A stretch of 64,000 nt of DNA from CADEFX01 sp050260355 (GTDB taxonomy: Bacteria > Pseudomonadota > Alphaproteobacteria > Rhizobiales > Hyphomicrobiaceae), in contig JBLNBZ010000103.1 in NCBI GenBank assembly GCA_050260355.1, forward strand, positions 32,097-96,096, written 5' to 3'. Every line of letters starts with the position of its first letter. Position 1 is the stretch's first letter. The translations under genes and the position numbers were made by a program. This document shows, in pieces, positions 46,288 through 57,130 of this stretch. A model generated the notes under the pieces. That model saw nothing but the letters and a program-made list of their open reading frames with translations. It made no database searches and was not told the origin of the DNA.

Positions 46288-46510
46288 GAGGACCGATCAA
46301 GGGCGAGAAGAAAGCCGCGCGTGAGGAGAAGGACGACGAGCGCCATTATATGGAGCGCCGCTATGGCTCATTCGCGCGCTCCCTGCAGCTGTCCTTCGAA
46401 GCCAAGGATGCAGACGTGCCTCGTTCGAGAACGGCGTGTTGACCCTTCGCATCCCCAAGCGGGCGGACATCCAGAAATTGGTGCGTGAAATTGCTCTGAA
46501 GAAAAAGTAG
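46288..46510 (+). pseudogene. Hsp20/alpha-crystallin relic
   Basis: A fragment of a small heat-shock protein directly upstream of ggt, on the other strand. Frame 1 reads IKGEKKAAREEKDDERHYME and RRYGSFARSLQLSFEAKDAD to about 46419, then stops. The next frame continues ASFENGVLTLRIPKRADIQ and ends KKK at the TAG at 46508. Missing bases (a 4-base loss such as AAGG would suffice) separate the halves. The N-terminal half of the domain is absent too, so it is a relic and not just a frameshift. Confidence 0.75.
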
Positions 46511-46624
46511 CGACATAGCGGCAAGTGCCTCCGCTAACCCTGTCCCGCGCACACAAAATGGCGCGCATGTCGCTGCAATGGAATGCGCGCCGTCCTCGAA
46601 GCTTGCACGCCAACGGACACAGCG

Positions 46625-48643
<2,019 letters not shown>

Positions 48644-48729
48644 TTGCTATGCCCGGCCCGCCTCGACTGCTCGACCCCCGCCGTTATTAGGACGGGTTGG
48701 GCCGGACGTAAACTCTTTGTCTGCAAGGC

Positions 48730-49632
48730 TTAAGCCGGCTTCTGCCGTGTCTTGGGCAGCTCGAAGCCGGCCCCGCGCTCCACGAGCTTGATGACCTCGG
48801 TGATGTCGCGGTCGCGCATGCCCTCGAACATGGCATGCTTGAAGATCAGCCTGGCGGCCTGGCACACCCACATGGGCACGCCCAGCCGTTCGCCTTGCTC
48901 GATGGCGAGATCGACGTCTTTCGCCAGGATGTGGATGGGGGCGCCGAAGTCGAAGCTGCGGGTGAGCACGGCTGCCGGAATCTTCTGCAGCGTCGCGCTG
49001 TTGCGGCCGCTGCCTGTGTTGATCGCGGCCGTCATGACCTCGGGATCGAGCCCACCCTTGGCGCCCATCACATAGGCCTCGACGCTGGCGGCCAACGCAA
49101 CCGCAGAAAGGATGTTGTTGGTGAGCTTGAGAACCTGAGCCATGCCGGGCTTTGGACCGGCAACCGTCACCGGACCCCAGCGCTGAACCAGCGGCTTGAC
49201 ACTCTCCACAAGCGCCGGCTCGCCCGAGATCATGACCGAAAGCGTACCCGCGCGCGCTCCGGGCGGTCCGCCGCTGATCGGGCAGTCGACGAGCCCGACG
49301 CCGCGCTGCTTCAACGCCGCCGTCAGCTCCTCGACCAGGGGCGCGCCGACGGTGCAGGTGTTGATCACCGTCTTGAGGGCGGCACCATGGATGAGGCCCT
49401 CGCCCCCGACGACAACCTCGCGCAGGCTGTCGAGCGTGGGCAGAGATACGATCACCGTCGTGCACTGATCGGCGACGTCCCGCGGCGTCTTCGCCTGGCG
49501 CGCCTGCCGCTCCAGCAGCGGCTTCAGGGATGTTTCGCGCACGTCATGCACGACGAGCGCCTCCCCCGCATCCATGAGCTTCTCGGCCATGGGCAGACCC
49601 ATGTTGCCGATACCAATGAAACCGAGCGCCAT
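48730..49632 (-). CDS. 3-hydroxyisobutyrate dehydrogenase-like oxidoreductase
   Basis: A 300-residue NAD(P)-dependent beta-hydroxyacid dehydrogenase. The nucleotide-binding start is LGFIGIGNMGLPMAEKL; the substrate-binding loop is DCPISGGPPGARAGTL; and the catalytic Lys is in QVLKLTNNILSAVALA near residue 170. Family members act on 3-hydroxyisobutyrate, tartronate semialdehyde or related acids. Proximity to pccA would fit valine or propionate breakdown; glycolate genes elsewhere in the window would instead allow a tartronate semialdehyde role. Confidence 0.88.
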   Translation of the reverse strand: MALGFIGIGNMGLPMAEKLMDAGEALVVHDVRETSLKPLLERQARQAKTPRDVADQCTTVIVSLPTLDSLREVVVGGEGLIHGAALKTVINTCTVGAPLVEELTAALKQRGVGLVDCPISGGPPGARAGTLSVMISGEPALVESVKPLVQRWGPVTVAGPKPGMAQVLKLTNNILSAVALAASVEAYVMGAKGGLDPEVMTAAINTGSGRNSATLQKIPAAVLTRSFDFGAPIHILAKDVDLAIEQGERLGVPMWVCQAARLIFKHAMFEGMRDRDITEVIKLVERGAGFELPKTRQKPA

Positions 49633-49772
49633 TGCTTTTTTGTCCCCTGCGCTGAGCCTGTCATCCCGCGTCCTCGGCGGAGATCGGTCCCCAGCATAGC
49701 GGATCTGGCCGCGAGCGGCAGGGCATCGTCAGCGCAGGCCGCGGGTGGCGGCGGGCTGCGGTAGGCCCAAGC

Positions 49773-50876
49773 TCATGATTGCGCGGCCCGGCCTTCCGGC
49801 CCGGTCCGCTCGTGCAACGTGGCCCCGTCGATCAGCCGCTGCAGCACGGGTGGCAGGACGGGGCTTTCGCGTTGCAGGAACTCGAGGAGTGCCGCCTCGT
49901 TCTCATCGAGCTTACCGTCACGGCCGAGCCGGCTCGCGAGCCACTCCGCATCGGCCTCTGCGATCTTCTCATTGGTGATGATCTCGAGCCGCTGTCGCTC
50001 GAGCTTGGCCAGCGCCTGTTCCTCGCTCGACTGAACGCGGTACGTGCTCCACGCCTCGCCAGCCCGGCCGGTAAGCATGCGGCCCATGAAACCGCCGAGG
50101 CGTGCCCGCGCGGTGGCACCGGCAGCGCCGCCTGTGAACGCATCGATGATGAGCGAGCCCGCCGCTCTCTCGTCGGAGCTCTCACCCGTCGCCGCGGCCC
50201 GCAGTGCCTCCTGGCGCGAGGGGACCGCGTACCCCAACCCATGCAGCACTGCATTGGCGATCGCCTGCACGAACAGGCGTGAGAACTCGGGGCAGCCCTT
50301 GCCCGGCGCGATAGCCTTGTTGATGTCGATCAGAACATCGGCTTCCGTGCGCGTCACGGCGATATTGCCGTCGCCGCCGAACGCGAAGATGAGGCGCCGC
50401 AGCAGCTCCACCTCGCCCGGTGTGATTGCGCCGCGTTCCACCGGCTGGCCCGCCCGGATCGGACCCGAGCCCGTCTGCACGGCCTCCCCGATCTGCTCCA
50501 TGGCGAAGCGGACCAGGCTCGGCGGCGACCAGCGCGCCTTTTCCAGCACCTTGGCGAGGAGCTCGATCTCGATGCGGCCGCGCATGCGGCGGTCGGCCGT
50601 GATGCGTTGCATCAACCAGGCCGCGTTCTCGGCAACGATGTAGCCCTCGGGCTCGGCCTGGTTGACGATGTAGTCCGTGATGGCTTCGAGAAAGAAGTCG
50701 CCCCAGGTGGCGTCCTTGACCGCGCAGGCATCGTCGAGATCGAACAGCGCGTCCGCCTCCGCCTGCGAAATGCCGGCGTCGTCGTAGAAGACACGCCTGA
50801 GCTTTAGTACGTCGCTGTCCTTGATGCTGCCACGCGCACGAATCTCGTCGACCGACACGCACTCAAAAAGGCTCAT
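49773..50876 (-). CDS. Uncharacterised protein with duplicated helical motif and EF-hand-like end
   Basis: A 367-residue soluble protein from the ATG at 50876; no signal peptide or membrane helix. Residues about 22-51 (VLKLRRVFYDDAGISQAEAD then ALFDLDDAC) resemble residues about 155-188 (VELLRRLIFAFGGDGNIAVT then RTEADVLIDINKAI). Each is followed by a similar helix, FFLEAITDYI and LFVQAIANAV. A third related piece near 320-345 reads LGRDGKLDENEAALLEFLQ, close to an EF-hand loop. This suggests internal duplication of a Ca-binding-like or tellurite-resistance-B-like helical unit. No function is known to me. Confidence 0.75.
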   Translation of the reverse strand: MSLFECVSVDEIRARGSIKDSDVLKLRRVFYDDAGISQAEADALFDLDDACAVKDATWGDFFLEAITDYIVNQAEPEGYIVAENAAWLMQRITADRRMRGRIEIELLAKVLEKARWSPPSLVRFAMEQIGEAVQTGSGPIRAGQPVERGAITPGEVELLRRLIFAFGGDGNIAVTRTEADVLIDINKAIAPGKGCPEFSRLFVQAIANAVLHGLGYAVPSRQEALRAAATGESSDERAAGSLIIDAFTGGAAGATARARLGGFMGRMLTGRAGEAWSTYRVQSSEEQALAKLERQRLEIITNEKIAEADAEWLASRLGRDGKLDENEAALLEFLQRESPVLPPVLQRLIDGATLHERTGPEGRAAQS

Positions 50877-50981
50877 CGTACCCGCCCGCAACCGCCACTT
50901 CACCCCAACGGCAGGTTATGGCGATATGGTTACGAATGACCTAAAGCGCGTGCGATCCTGGTCCGGGAGCGCCTCGAGGGC

Positions 50982-51677
50982 TCAGAACTCGTAGCGGAAT
51001 TCCTTGATCTCCGGCGCATACCACGCCGCGATGAGAGCGCGGGTCTCGTCCGTGTAATACGTGCGATAGTCGTGAGCGCGTGTCTTGGACACATTCACCT
51101 TCGGCAACTCCACCTGCCCCTTGAGCCCGAGCTGCCCGAGCACCGTCTCGAAGTGTTCTGCCAGGCTCTCGTAGCGACCTACGAAGTCGACCGAGATGGT
51201 GGAATCGATGGTGTAGAGATACCAGTTCTCCACCCACGCCCTGCGCCGGTCGCGATTGAAGTCCTGAAACGAGGGCCGCGTCGCCTCGGTCCGCGACTTC
51301 GTCTTGTAGTGGTACCAAGACACTTGCCGGTCCCACGGATTGCGCTCGAAGCTGAACTTGAAATAGGTCCGCCAGACCTCCTCGCCGACATAGGCCCGCA
51401 CCCGCCAGGCCGGCATGTGCTCGTAGAAGCCAACCGACGGGTGATAGTGGCGCTCGGGACGCCCCAAAACCCGCCGCCACATTGGACGCCTGGGGACATC
51501 CGGATGGGTGATGCGGTAATTCTGCGCCGGCTTCTGGCGCACGCCTCTGAGCTGCTCGCTTGCCTCTGTAATGACGTCGTGCGGGCCACAAACGGCCGAC
51601 AGCGCCGCCTCGATGGAGGTCGAACCGGTCTTGTAGGTCTTTATGTAAATGAACTTATGCTCATGCGAGAGAATCAT
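50982..51677 (-). CDS. Sulfotransferase-family protein
   Basis: A 231-residue protein with the PAPS-binding 5'-phosphosulfate loop as FIYIKTYKTGSTSIE at residues about 9-23 and the 3'-phosphate region as KFSFERNPWDRQVSWYHYK near residues 106-125. These define sulfotransferases acting on glycans or small hydroxylated acceptors. It has no signal peptide. The ATG at 51677 begins at once before the loop. The acceptor is unknown; it stands alone on the strand between two unrelated genes. Confidence 0.85.
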   Translation of the reverse strand: MILSHEHKFIYIKTYKTGSTSIEAALSAVCGPHDVITEASEQLRGVRQKPAQNYRITHPDVPRRPMWRRVLGRPERHYHPSVGFYEHMPAWRVRAYVGEEVWRTYFKFSFERNPWDRQVSWYHYKTKSRTEATRPSFQDFNRDRRRAWVENWYLYTIDSTISVDFVGRYESLAEHFETVLGQLGLKGQVELPKVNVSKTRAHDYRTYYTDETRALIAAWYAPEIKEFRYEF

Positions 51678-51881
51678 CGCGCGTCGTTAGCACAATCCAC
51701 TCGGTTGCCTCTACCCTTCCTGCGATCAACTCGGCAGGTGGCGGCAAGTCCCGGCGCAAAGCCGAATTTAATCGAGCGAGCCTGTGGAAATCTTGCCACT
51801 CCCCGTTGGCATCATAACATCGATTTAAGACGGGCAGAACGGTTCCGCCCGCCCGTGAAGCAGGTCGGGATGGGCGCGATG

Positions 51882-53000
51882 CTACCTCGCCAGCGCCTTG
51901 CGCGCATCCACGTGCGCCAGCCCAAGTGCCGCGGCAACCGCGGCATACGTGATCTTGCCCTCGTGCACATTGAGCCCGGCGAGCAGATGCGGATCGTCGA
52001 GCATGGCTTTCAGGGGTCCCTTGTCGGCCAGCGCCAGCACGAACGGCAGCGTCGCGTTGTTGAGCGCGAACGTGGAGGTTCGCGCCACCGCACCCGGCAT
52101 GTTGGCCACGCAATAGTGCACCACATCGTGCTTAACGTAAGTGGGGGCGGCGTGCGTCGTGGGACGTGACGTTTCCGAGCAGCCACCCTGATCGATGGAG
52201 ATATCGACGAACACCGAGCCCCGCTTCATGTCCTTCACCATCTGCTCGGTAATGAGCTTGGGAGCCGCCGCACCCGGCACCAGCACGGCGCCAATCACCA
52301 GGTCGGCATCGAGCACGTGCTCTTCCACGGCCGCGCGCGTGGAGAAAATCGTGTTCACCGAGGCGCCGAACTGCTGATCGATGGCGTAGAGCCGCTCGAC
52401 ATTGATATCGAGCACCGTCACCTGCGCCTCGAGCCCGATCGCCATGCGCGCCGCATTAACGCCCGAGACGCCGCCGCCCAGCACGACGACCTTGGCCGGC
52501 GCCACACCGGCCACGCCGCCCAGCAGCATGCCACGGCCGCCCTGCTCCATCTCCAGGCAATGCGCCCCTGCCTGCACCGCCATGCGGCCGGCCACCTCGC
52601 TCATGGGCGCCAGTAGCGGCAGCCCGCCGCGGGCGTTGGTCACCGTCTCATAGGCGATTGCCGTGACGCCGGCTTCCAAAAGCGCCTTTGTCTGGCCGGG
52701 ATCGGGCGCCAGATGCAGATAAGTGAAGATCGTCTGCCCCGGGCGCAGCCGCTTGCATTCCTCGGGCTGCGGCTCCTTCACCTTCACGATCAACTCGCAC
52801 TTGGCGAAGATCTCTTCCGCGGATTCGACGATCCTCGCCCCGGCCCTCTTGTAATCCTCATCGGTCAGGCCCTGCCGAACCGCCGCGTCGTGCTCGACCC
52901 ACACCTCGTGTCCATGCATGACCGCCTCGCGTACCGCGGCCGGGATCATCCCGACCCGATACTCGTGCACCTTGATCTCTTTCGGCACTCCGATGCGCAT
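51882..53000 (-). CDS. ald: Alanine dehydrogenase
   Basis: NAD-dependent interconversion of L-alanine with pyruvate and ammonia. The protein has 372 residues, normal for Ald. It starts MRIGVPKEIKVHEYRVGMIP, has the nucleotide fold VVLGGGVSGVNAARMAIG near 170-187 and the signature region DVSIDQGGCSE-like VFVDISIDQGGCSETSRPTT. The regulator encoded divergently (53133) is an Lrp/AsnC homologue, the usual regulator of ald. Confidence 0.95.
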   Translation of the reverse strand: MRIGVPKEIKVHEYRVGMIPAAVREAVMHGHEVWVEHDAAVRQGLTDEDYKRAGARIVESAEEIFAKCELIVKVKEPQPEECKRLRPGQTIFTYLHLAPDPGQTKALLEAGVTAIAYETVTNARGGLPLLAPMSEVAGRMAVQAGAHCLEMEQGGRGMLLGGVAGVAPAKVVVLGGGVSGVNAARMAIGLEAQVTVLDINVERLYAIDQQFGASVNTIFSTRAAVEEHVLDADLVIGAVLVPGAAAPKLITEQMVKDMKRGSVFVDISIDQGGCSETSRPTTHAAPTYVKHDVVHYCVANMPGAVARTSTFALNNATLPFVLALADKGPLKAMLDDPHLLAGLNVHEGKITYAAVAAALGLAHVDARKALAR

Positions 53001-53132
53001 GTGCTCCCTCCATGGCTGCTACCGGCAGCATAATCCGGCTCGTCCTGCCAAGTTCAACGAATCGAATAGCCAGAAAGCTCGCTTTATGGAATCTGGTTCG
53101 AATATTGGACCCAATAGCCGGATGACATTCGA
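53001..53132. promoter_or_regulatory. Divergent ald-lrp control region with a candidate operator
   Basis: This 132-base region separates the ald start (minus) from the Lrp-like start (plus). It is more AT-rich near the plus-strand gene and has an inverted repeat ATTGG-AC-CCAAT at 53104-53115, 18 bases before the ATG. Lrp/AsnC regulators bind such short AT-containing palindromes in their own divergent promoter. No exact consensus was identified. Confidence 0.35.
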
Positions 53133-53616
53133 ATGAAGATCGACCCGCTCGACCGCGGCATCCTGGCCGAGCTGCAGCGCGATTGCCGCATTGCAGTTGC
53201 CGAGCTCGCCGCCCGCGTCGGACTGTCGCCCTCGACGTGCCACCGCCGTGTCAAACAACTGGAGGGAGGCAGGCCTTATCGCCGGCTACGTGGCGCGCCT
53301 GGACCGGCGCGCACTCGGCTTCGCCATGGAGTTCTTTATCGAAGTGTCGCTGCGCTCGCAGAGCGACAAGGCGCTCGACGCCTTCGAGCGCGCGGTGCAG
53401 ACCGCTCCCGAGATCCTCGAGTGCCACCTGATGGCCGGCGGCACTGACTACCTACTGCGCGTCGTCGCCACCGACACGGCCGACTTCGAGCGCATCCACC
53501 GCGAGCGTCTGGCGCGCCTGCCGAACGTGGCACGGCTCCAGAGTCATCTCGCCATCCGGACTGTGCGGGGCTGGAACGGCTATCCCGTCGCACCGGGATA
53601 CCACCCCCGGCACTGA
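53133..53616 (+). pseudogene. Lrp/AsnC-family regulator interrupted by a single-base frameshift
   Basis: The first frame from the ATG at 53133 reads MKIDPLDRGILAELQRDCRI and then AVAELAARVGLSPSTCHRRV, the whole helix-turn-helix domain, to KQLE. The run CTGGAGGGAGGCAGG at 53259-53273 then breaks the frame. Dropping one G gives CTGGAGGAGGCAGG and continues as LEEAGLIAGYVARLDRRAL, then GFAMEFFIEV and the ligand-binding domain to the stop at 53616. Both halves are otherwise intact and family-like at about 160 residues in total. So this is either a very recent pseudogene or a one-base sequencing error. Position beside ald indicates an AldR-type alanine-responsive regulator. Confidence 0.85.
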
Positions 53617-53744
53617 ACGCTCCGCTGCACCAGATTCGTCTTTCTCGGGCAGATCCGCCTCGCGACACTTGACCTCGGCCGCATCCCGTGTGCCTTGAAG
53701 GGCCCATCCGATCGCATCACCCGCCGCGTCAGAACGAGCGAGCC

Positions 53745-53927
53745 ATGATCACGGGGAAAACACTGATCGGCTGGGGCTATCGCCCCACCGTCCGCCGGCA
53801 GATCCACGACTTCCGCCTTGCCGAGATCATCGACTCCATCGAGCCTGTCGGCTGCATCATCGCGCGCGACTGGCAGCGCGGTGCGCCCTGGCGCAAGAGA
53901 AGGGCTTCGGTGAAGGCGCAACAGTAG
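53745..53927 (+). CDS. Short hypothetical protein
   Basis: A possible 60-residue protein from the ATG at 53745 (MITGKTLIGWGYRPTVRRQI) to the stop at 53927. It is moderately basic with an internal RLAEIIDSIEPVGCIIARDW. It has only a weak purine site and no recognised family. It ends 21 bases before the TauE/SafE gene. It could be a real leader gene or chance. Confidence 0.4.
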   Translation: MITGKTLIGWGYRPTVRRQIHDFRLAEIIDSIEPVGCIIARDWQRGAPWRKRRASVKAQQ

Positions 53928-53948
53928 GGGTCTTGAGGAGGAGACCGG

Positions 53949-54920
53949 GTGCAGCTCTACCTGCCGCTGGCTGAAATGTCGGTCAACCTGTTCCTGCTGC
54001 TGGGGATGGGGCTGGCGGTCGGCTTCCTGTCCGGCATGTTCGGCATCGGCGGCGGCTTCATTCTGACGCCGATGCTGATCTTCCTCGGCGTACCTCCGGC
54101 ACTGGCGGTTGGCACCGGCGCCAGCCAGGTCGTGGCCTCCTCGGTCTCGAGCGCGCTCAAGCACTGGCAGCGCGACAACGTCGATTTGAAGATGGGTGCG
54201 TTCCTGATCGTCGGCGGCCTCGTCGGCGCCCTGAGCGGTGTGCAGGTCGTGTCCTGGCTCAGGGCCGCCGGCCAGCTCGACCTGTTCGTATCCCTGTCCT
54301 ACATCATCCTGCTCGGTGTGATCGGCACGCTGATGCTGATCGAGAGCCTGCGCACCATGCATGCAGCCCAGGCACAATCAGGGCCCGTGCGCCGGGGCAA
54401 GCACCATAGCTGGATCCAGGGACTGCCGCTCAAGCAGCGCTTTCCCGCCTCCCGCCTCTACATCAGCACCATACCGCCCGTGGCGATTGGCATCTTTGTC
54501 GGCTGGCTGACGGCGATCATGGGCATCGGCGGCGGTTTCCTGCTGGTGCCCGCGCTGATCTACCTGCTCGGCATGCCGACGCGCATCGTCATCGGCACGT
54601 CCGTGTTCCAGGTCGTGTTTGTCACCGCGCTCACCACCGTGCTGCAGGCGGTGCAGAACAACGCCGTCGATCTGGTGCTCGGCATTCCGCTGATGCTCGG
54701 CGGCGTGATCGGCGCCAACTACGGCGTCGACCTTGCCGAGCGGCTCAAGGCGGAGCAGCTGCGCGTGCTGCTCGCGCTGCTGGTCATCGCCGTGGCCATC
54801 CGCATGGCAATCGGTCTCGTCGTCACGCCACGCGAACTATACTCGATCGAGCAAGCCCCGCCGGCCGAGGTGGCCGGCCAGCCTGCACCGCGTCCGCGCG
54901 CGACCGTCCGCAACCCTTAA
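53949..54920 (+). CDS. TauE/SafE-family permease
   Basis: A 323-residue inner-membrane protein with about eight helices. The two halves carry the duplicated family motif: GFLSGMFGIGGGFILTPML near residue 25 and GWLTAIMGIGGGFLLVPAL near 185. Members export sulfite, sulfoacetate or organic anions. The GTG at 53949 follows a strong GAGGAGGAG ribosome site. The C-terminal 30 residues are Pro/Ala-rich and cytosolic. Its last four bases overlap the end of the convergent metallophosphatase gene. Confidence 0.9.
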   Translation: MQLYLPLAEMSVNLFLLLGMGLAVGFLSGMFGIGGGFILTPMLIFLGVPPALAVGTGASQVVASSVSSALKHWQRDNVDLKMGAFLIVGGLVGALSGVQVVSWLRAAGQLDLFVSLSYIILLGVIGTLMLIESLRTMHAAQAQSGPVRRGKHHSWIQGLPLKQRFPASRLYISTIPPVAIGIFVGWLTAIMGIGGGFLLVPALIYLLGMPTRIVIGTSVFQVVFVTALTTVLQAVQNNAVDLVLGIPLMLGGVIGANYGVDLAERLKAEQLRVLLALLVIAVAIRMAIGLVVTPRELYSIEQAPPAEVAGQPAPRPRATVRNP

Positions 54921-55714
54921 GCGCCCGGCACCTGCGGCGTGCCCGCCAGTGGCCGCGCCGGCTGCATGTAAACGCGCGCAGCCCGCACCGACACGATCTC
55001 CCTCTGCGGCCAGCGCAAGGCTGTGAGCCTGCCGCCGAAGCAGCAGCCCGTGTCAATGCAGATCGTATTGTTGAGCCACACGGCCTGATCGACGGGCGTA
55101 TGTCCGTAGACGATGGTCGTGCTGCCGCGGTAGTCGGCGGCCCAATTGAGGCGGATCGGCAGGCCAAGCTCATCGCTCTCACCCGTCGTCTCACCGTAGA
55201 GGCAGAAGGCGCGCACGGAGCCCAGCGCACTGCCCAGCATGTACTCCTTGATACCGGCATGGGCGACTGCGAGACGGCCGCCGTCGAGCCAGACGTGGCT
55301 CGGCAATGCCTCCAGGAAATCTCGCACCTGCCGCCTGAAATCCTCAGGCTCGCTTCGCATCTGGGCCACGGTCTCGCTGAGGCCGTGCTTCAGTTGCACG
55401 TTGCTGCCCTTGAGCCAGCGCAGGAACTTGGCATCGTGGTTGCCGATGACGCAAAAGGCTTGGCCCGCCTCAACCATTGCCATTGCGATCCGCAGCACAT
55501 CGGGCGAGCGCGGTCCTCGATCGACGAGATCGCCGACGAACACGGCTCGCCGGGCGCCCGACTGCGCGACCACCGCGCGGCGCGCTCCGCTCTCCTCCTC
55601 GACGCGCACGCTGTAACCGAGCGCCGCCAAGAGCCGCTCGAGCTCGTCGGCACAGCCGTGCGCATCACCGATGATATCGAAAGGGCCTTGCTCCTGCCGC
55701 AGGTCGATCCGCAC
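54917..55714 (-). CDS. Metallophosphatase of the calcineurin type (PrpE/PNKP-like)
   Basis: A 265-residue phosphoesterase. Metal-binding motifs run in order: FDIIGDAHGCADELERLL, AVFVGDLVDRGPRS, FCVIGNHDAKFLRWL, VAHAGIKE and VYGHTPVDQ. This pattern is shared by the Ap4A-hydrolysing PrpE-type and polynucleotide 3'-phosphatase-type enzymes. The start is a GTG at 55714, two bases after the glcF stop at 55716, so it is probably the last gene of the glcDEF operon. Confidence 0.85.
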   Translation of the reverse strand: MRIDLRQEQGPFDIIGDAHGCADELERLLAALGYSVRVEEESGARRAVVAQSGARRAVFVGDLVDRGPRSPDVLRIAMAMVEAGQAFCVIGNHDAKFLRWLKGSNVQLKHGLSETVAQMRSEPEDFRRQVRDFLEALPSHVWLDGGRLAVAHAGIKEYMLGSALGSVRAFCLYGETTGESDELGLPIRLNWAADYRGSTTIVYGHTPVDQAVWLNNTICIDTGCCFGGRLTALRWPQREIVSVRAARVYMQPARPLAGTPQVPGA

Positions 55715-55715
55715 G

Positions 55716-57074
55716 TCAGGCCGCCGGCACGGCTTCGACTTGCGGCTGCGGCACGTCGGTGGCGAAGCCCTTGAAGCGCTCGAGTCCCCGCGGCACCGGA
55801 CCGCCGTAAGCCCAGTCCAGCAGCTCCACGGTATGCACGATCGGCAGATGCGTCCCCAGCCCGATCTGCGTGATGCAGCCGAGGTTGCCCGCAGCAACGA
55901 CGTCCGGCCGCACGCTTTCGATGTTGGCGACCTTGCGCGTCCTGAGCTCGCCGGCGAGCTCAGGCTGGAGAATGTTGTAGACGCCGGCCGAGCCGCAGCA
56001 GATGTGGCTCTCGGGCACGTCGAGCACGGTAAAGCCCGCCTTGCGCAACAACGCCTTCGGCTCCTCGGTAATGCCCTGGCCGTGCTGCATCGAGCAGGCC
56101 GAATGATACGCCACGCGCAGCGAGGACCAGCGCAGCGGCGCACCCAGATCATATGCGGCCAGGAACTCCGTCACATCGCGCGCCAGCGCCCCGAGCTGCG
56201 CCGCCCGCTCGGCATAGCTCTTGTCGTAACGAAGCAGGTGCCCGTAGTCCTTCACGGTCGTGCCGCACCCCGAGGCGTTGATGATGACGGCATCGACCGG
56301 TCCCTCGCTCACGAGCTTCCACCAGGCATCGACATTGCGCCGTGCCTGCTCGAGGGCCATCGCCTCCTTGCCCATGTGATGCACGAGCGCGCCGCAGCAG
56401 CCAGCACCTGCCGCTACCTCCACATCGACGCCGCGACGTGCCAGAAGCCGTATGGTGGCATCGTTGATGTCGGGCCGCAGCACCTGCTGCGCGCATCCCG
56501 CGAGCATGATCACTCGGCTGCGCCGCTCAATGCGCGTTGCCGCCGTGCCGGGGCCCGCGTACTTGGCACGCTGCACGGGCTTGGGCGGCGCCAGCTCGAG
56601 CATCGCCACCAACTCCTTGAGACCGAGCCGCTGCAGCAGCCCCTTGAACGGCCTGGCGAGCGGCGCCAATGCCAATGCGCGGGCGAAGCGGTCCGGGTAC
56701 GGGATCAGGTTGGCCAGCAGCGTGCGCAGCATTCGATCCTTGAAAGTGCGCTCGCCGGTTTCCTCGATATGCCCCCGCGCCAGGTCGACCAGGTGCATAT
56801 AGTCGACCCCGCTCGGACACGTCGTCATGCAGGACAGGCAGGATAGGCAGCGGTCGATATGGTACTGCACCTCGGGCCCGGCATCGCGGCCCTTCTCGAA
56901 CATGTCCTTCATCAGGTAGATGCGCCCACGCGGAGAATCGCGCTCATCCCCGAGCAGCACGTAGGTCGGGCACGTCGCTGTGCACAGGCCGCAATGCACG
57001 CAGCGTCGCAAGATGCGGTCGGCTTCCGCCAAGCGCGGTTCCTCGAGCTGCTTGGATGTGAAGTTCGTTTGCAT
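55716..57074 (-). CDS. glcF: Glycolate oxidase iron-sulfur subunit
   Basis: A 452-residue subunit of membrane-associated glycolate dehydrogenase that passes electrons from the flavin subunits to the respiratory chain. Two 4Fe-4S ligand sets appear near the N-terminus: CVHCGLCTATCPTY and CLSCLSCMTTCPSGVDY. Two CCG-type cysteine-rich domains follow (AGCAQQVLRPD, GAGCCGALVHHMGK; HSACSMQHGQG, HICCGSAGVYN). It is third in the glcD-glcE-glcF order. Confidence 0.95.
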   Translation of the reverse strand: MQTNFTSKQLEEPRLAEADRILRRCVHCGLCTATCPTYVLLGDERDSPRGRIYLMKDMFEKGRDAGPEVQYHIDRCLSCLSCMTTCPSGVDYMHLVDLARGHIEETGERTFKDRMLRTLLANLIPYPDRFARALALAPLARPFKGLLQRLGLKELVAMLELAPPKPVQRAKYAGPGTAATRIERRSRVIMLAGCAQQVLRPDINDATIRLLARRGVDVEVAAGAGCCGALVHHMGKEAMALEQARRNVDAWWKLVSEGPVDAVIINASGCGTTVKDYGHLLRYDKSYAERAAQLGALARDVTEFLAAYDLGAPLRWSSLRVAYHSACSMQHGQGITEEPKALLRKAGFTVLDVPESHICCGSAGVYNILQPELAGELRTRKVANIESVRPDVVAAGNLGCITQIGLGTHLPIVHTVELLDWAYGGPVPRGLERFKGFATDVPQPQVEAVPAA

Positions 57075-57130
57075 TGCTCAGCTGCGTGTCATGGGGCGCC
57101 GGGCGCCATCCGACTCGGACCCTACACCCC

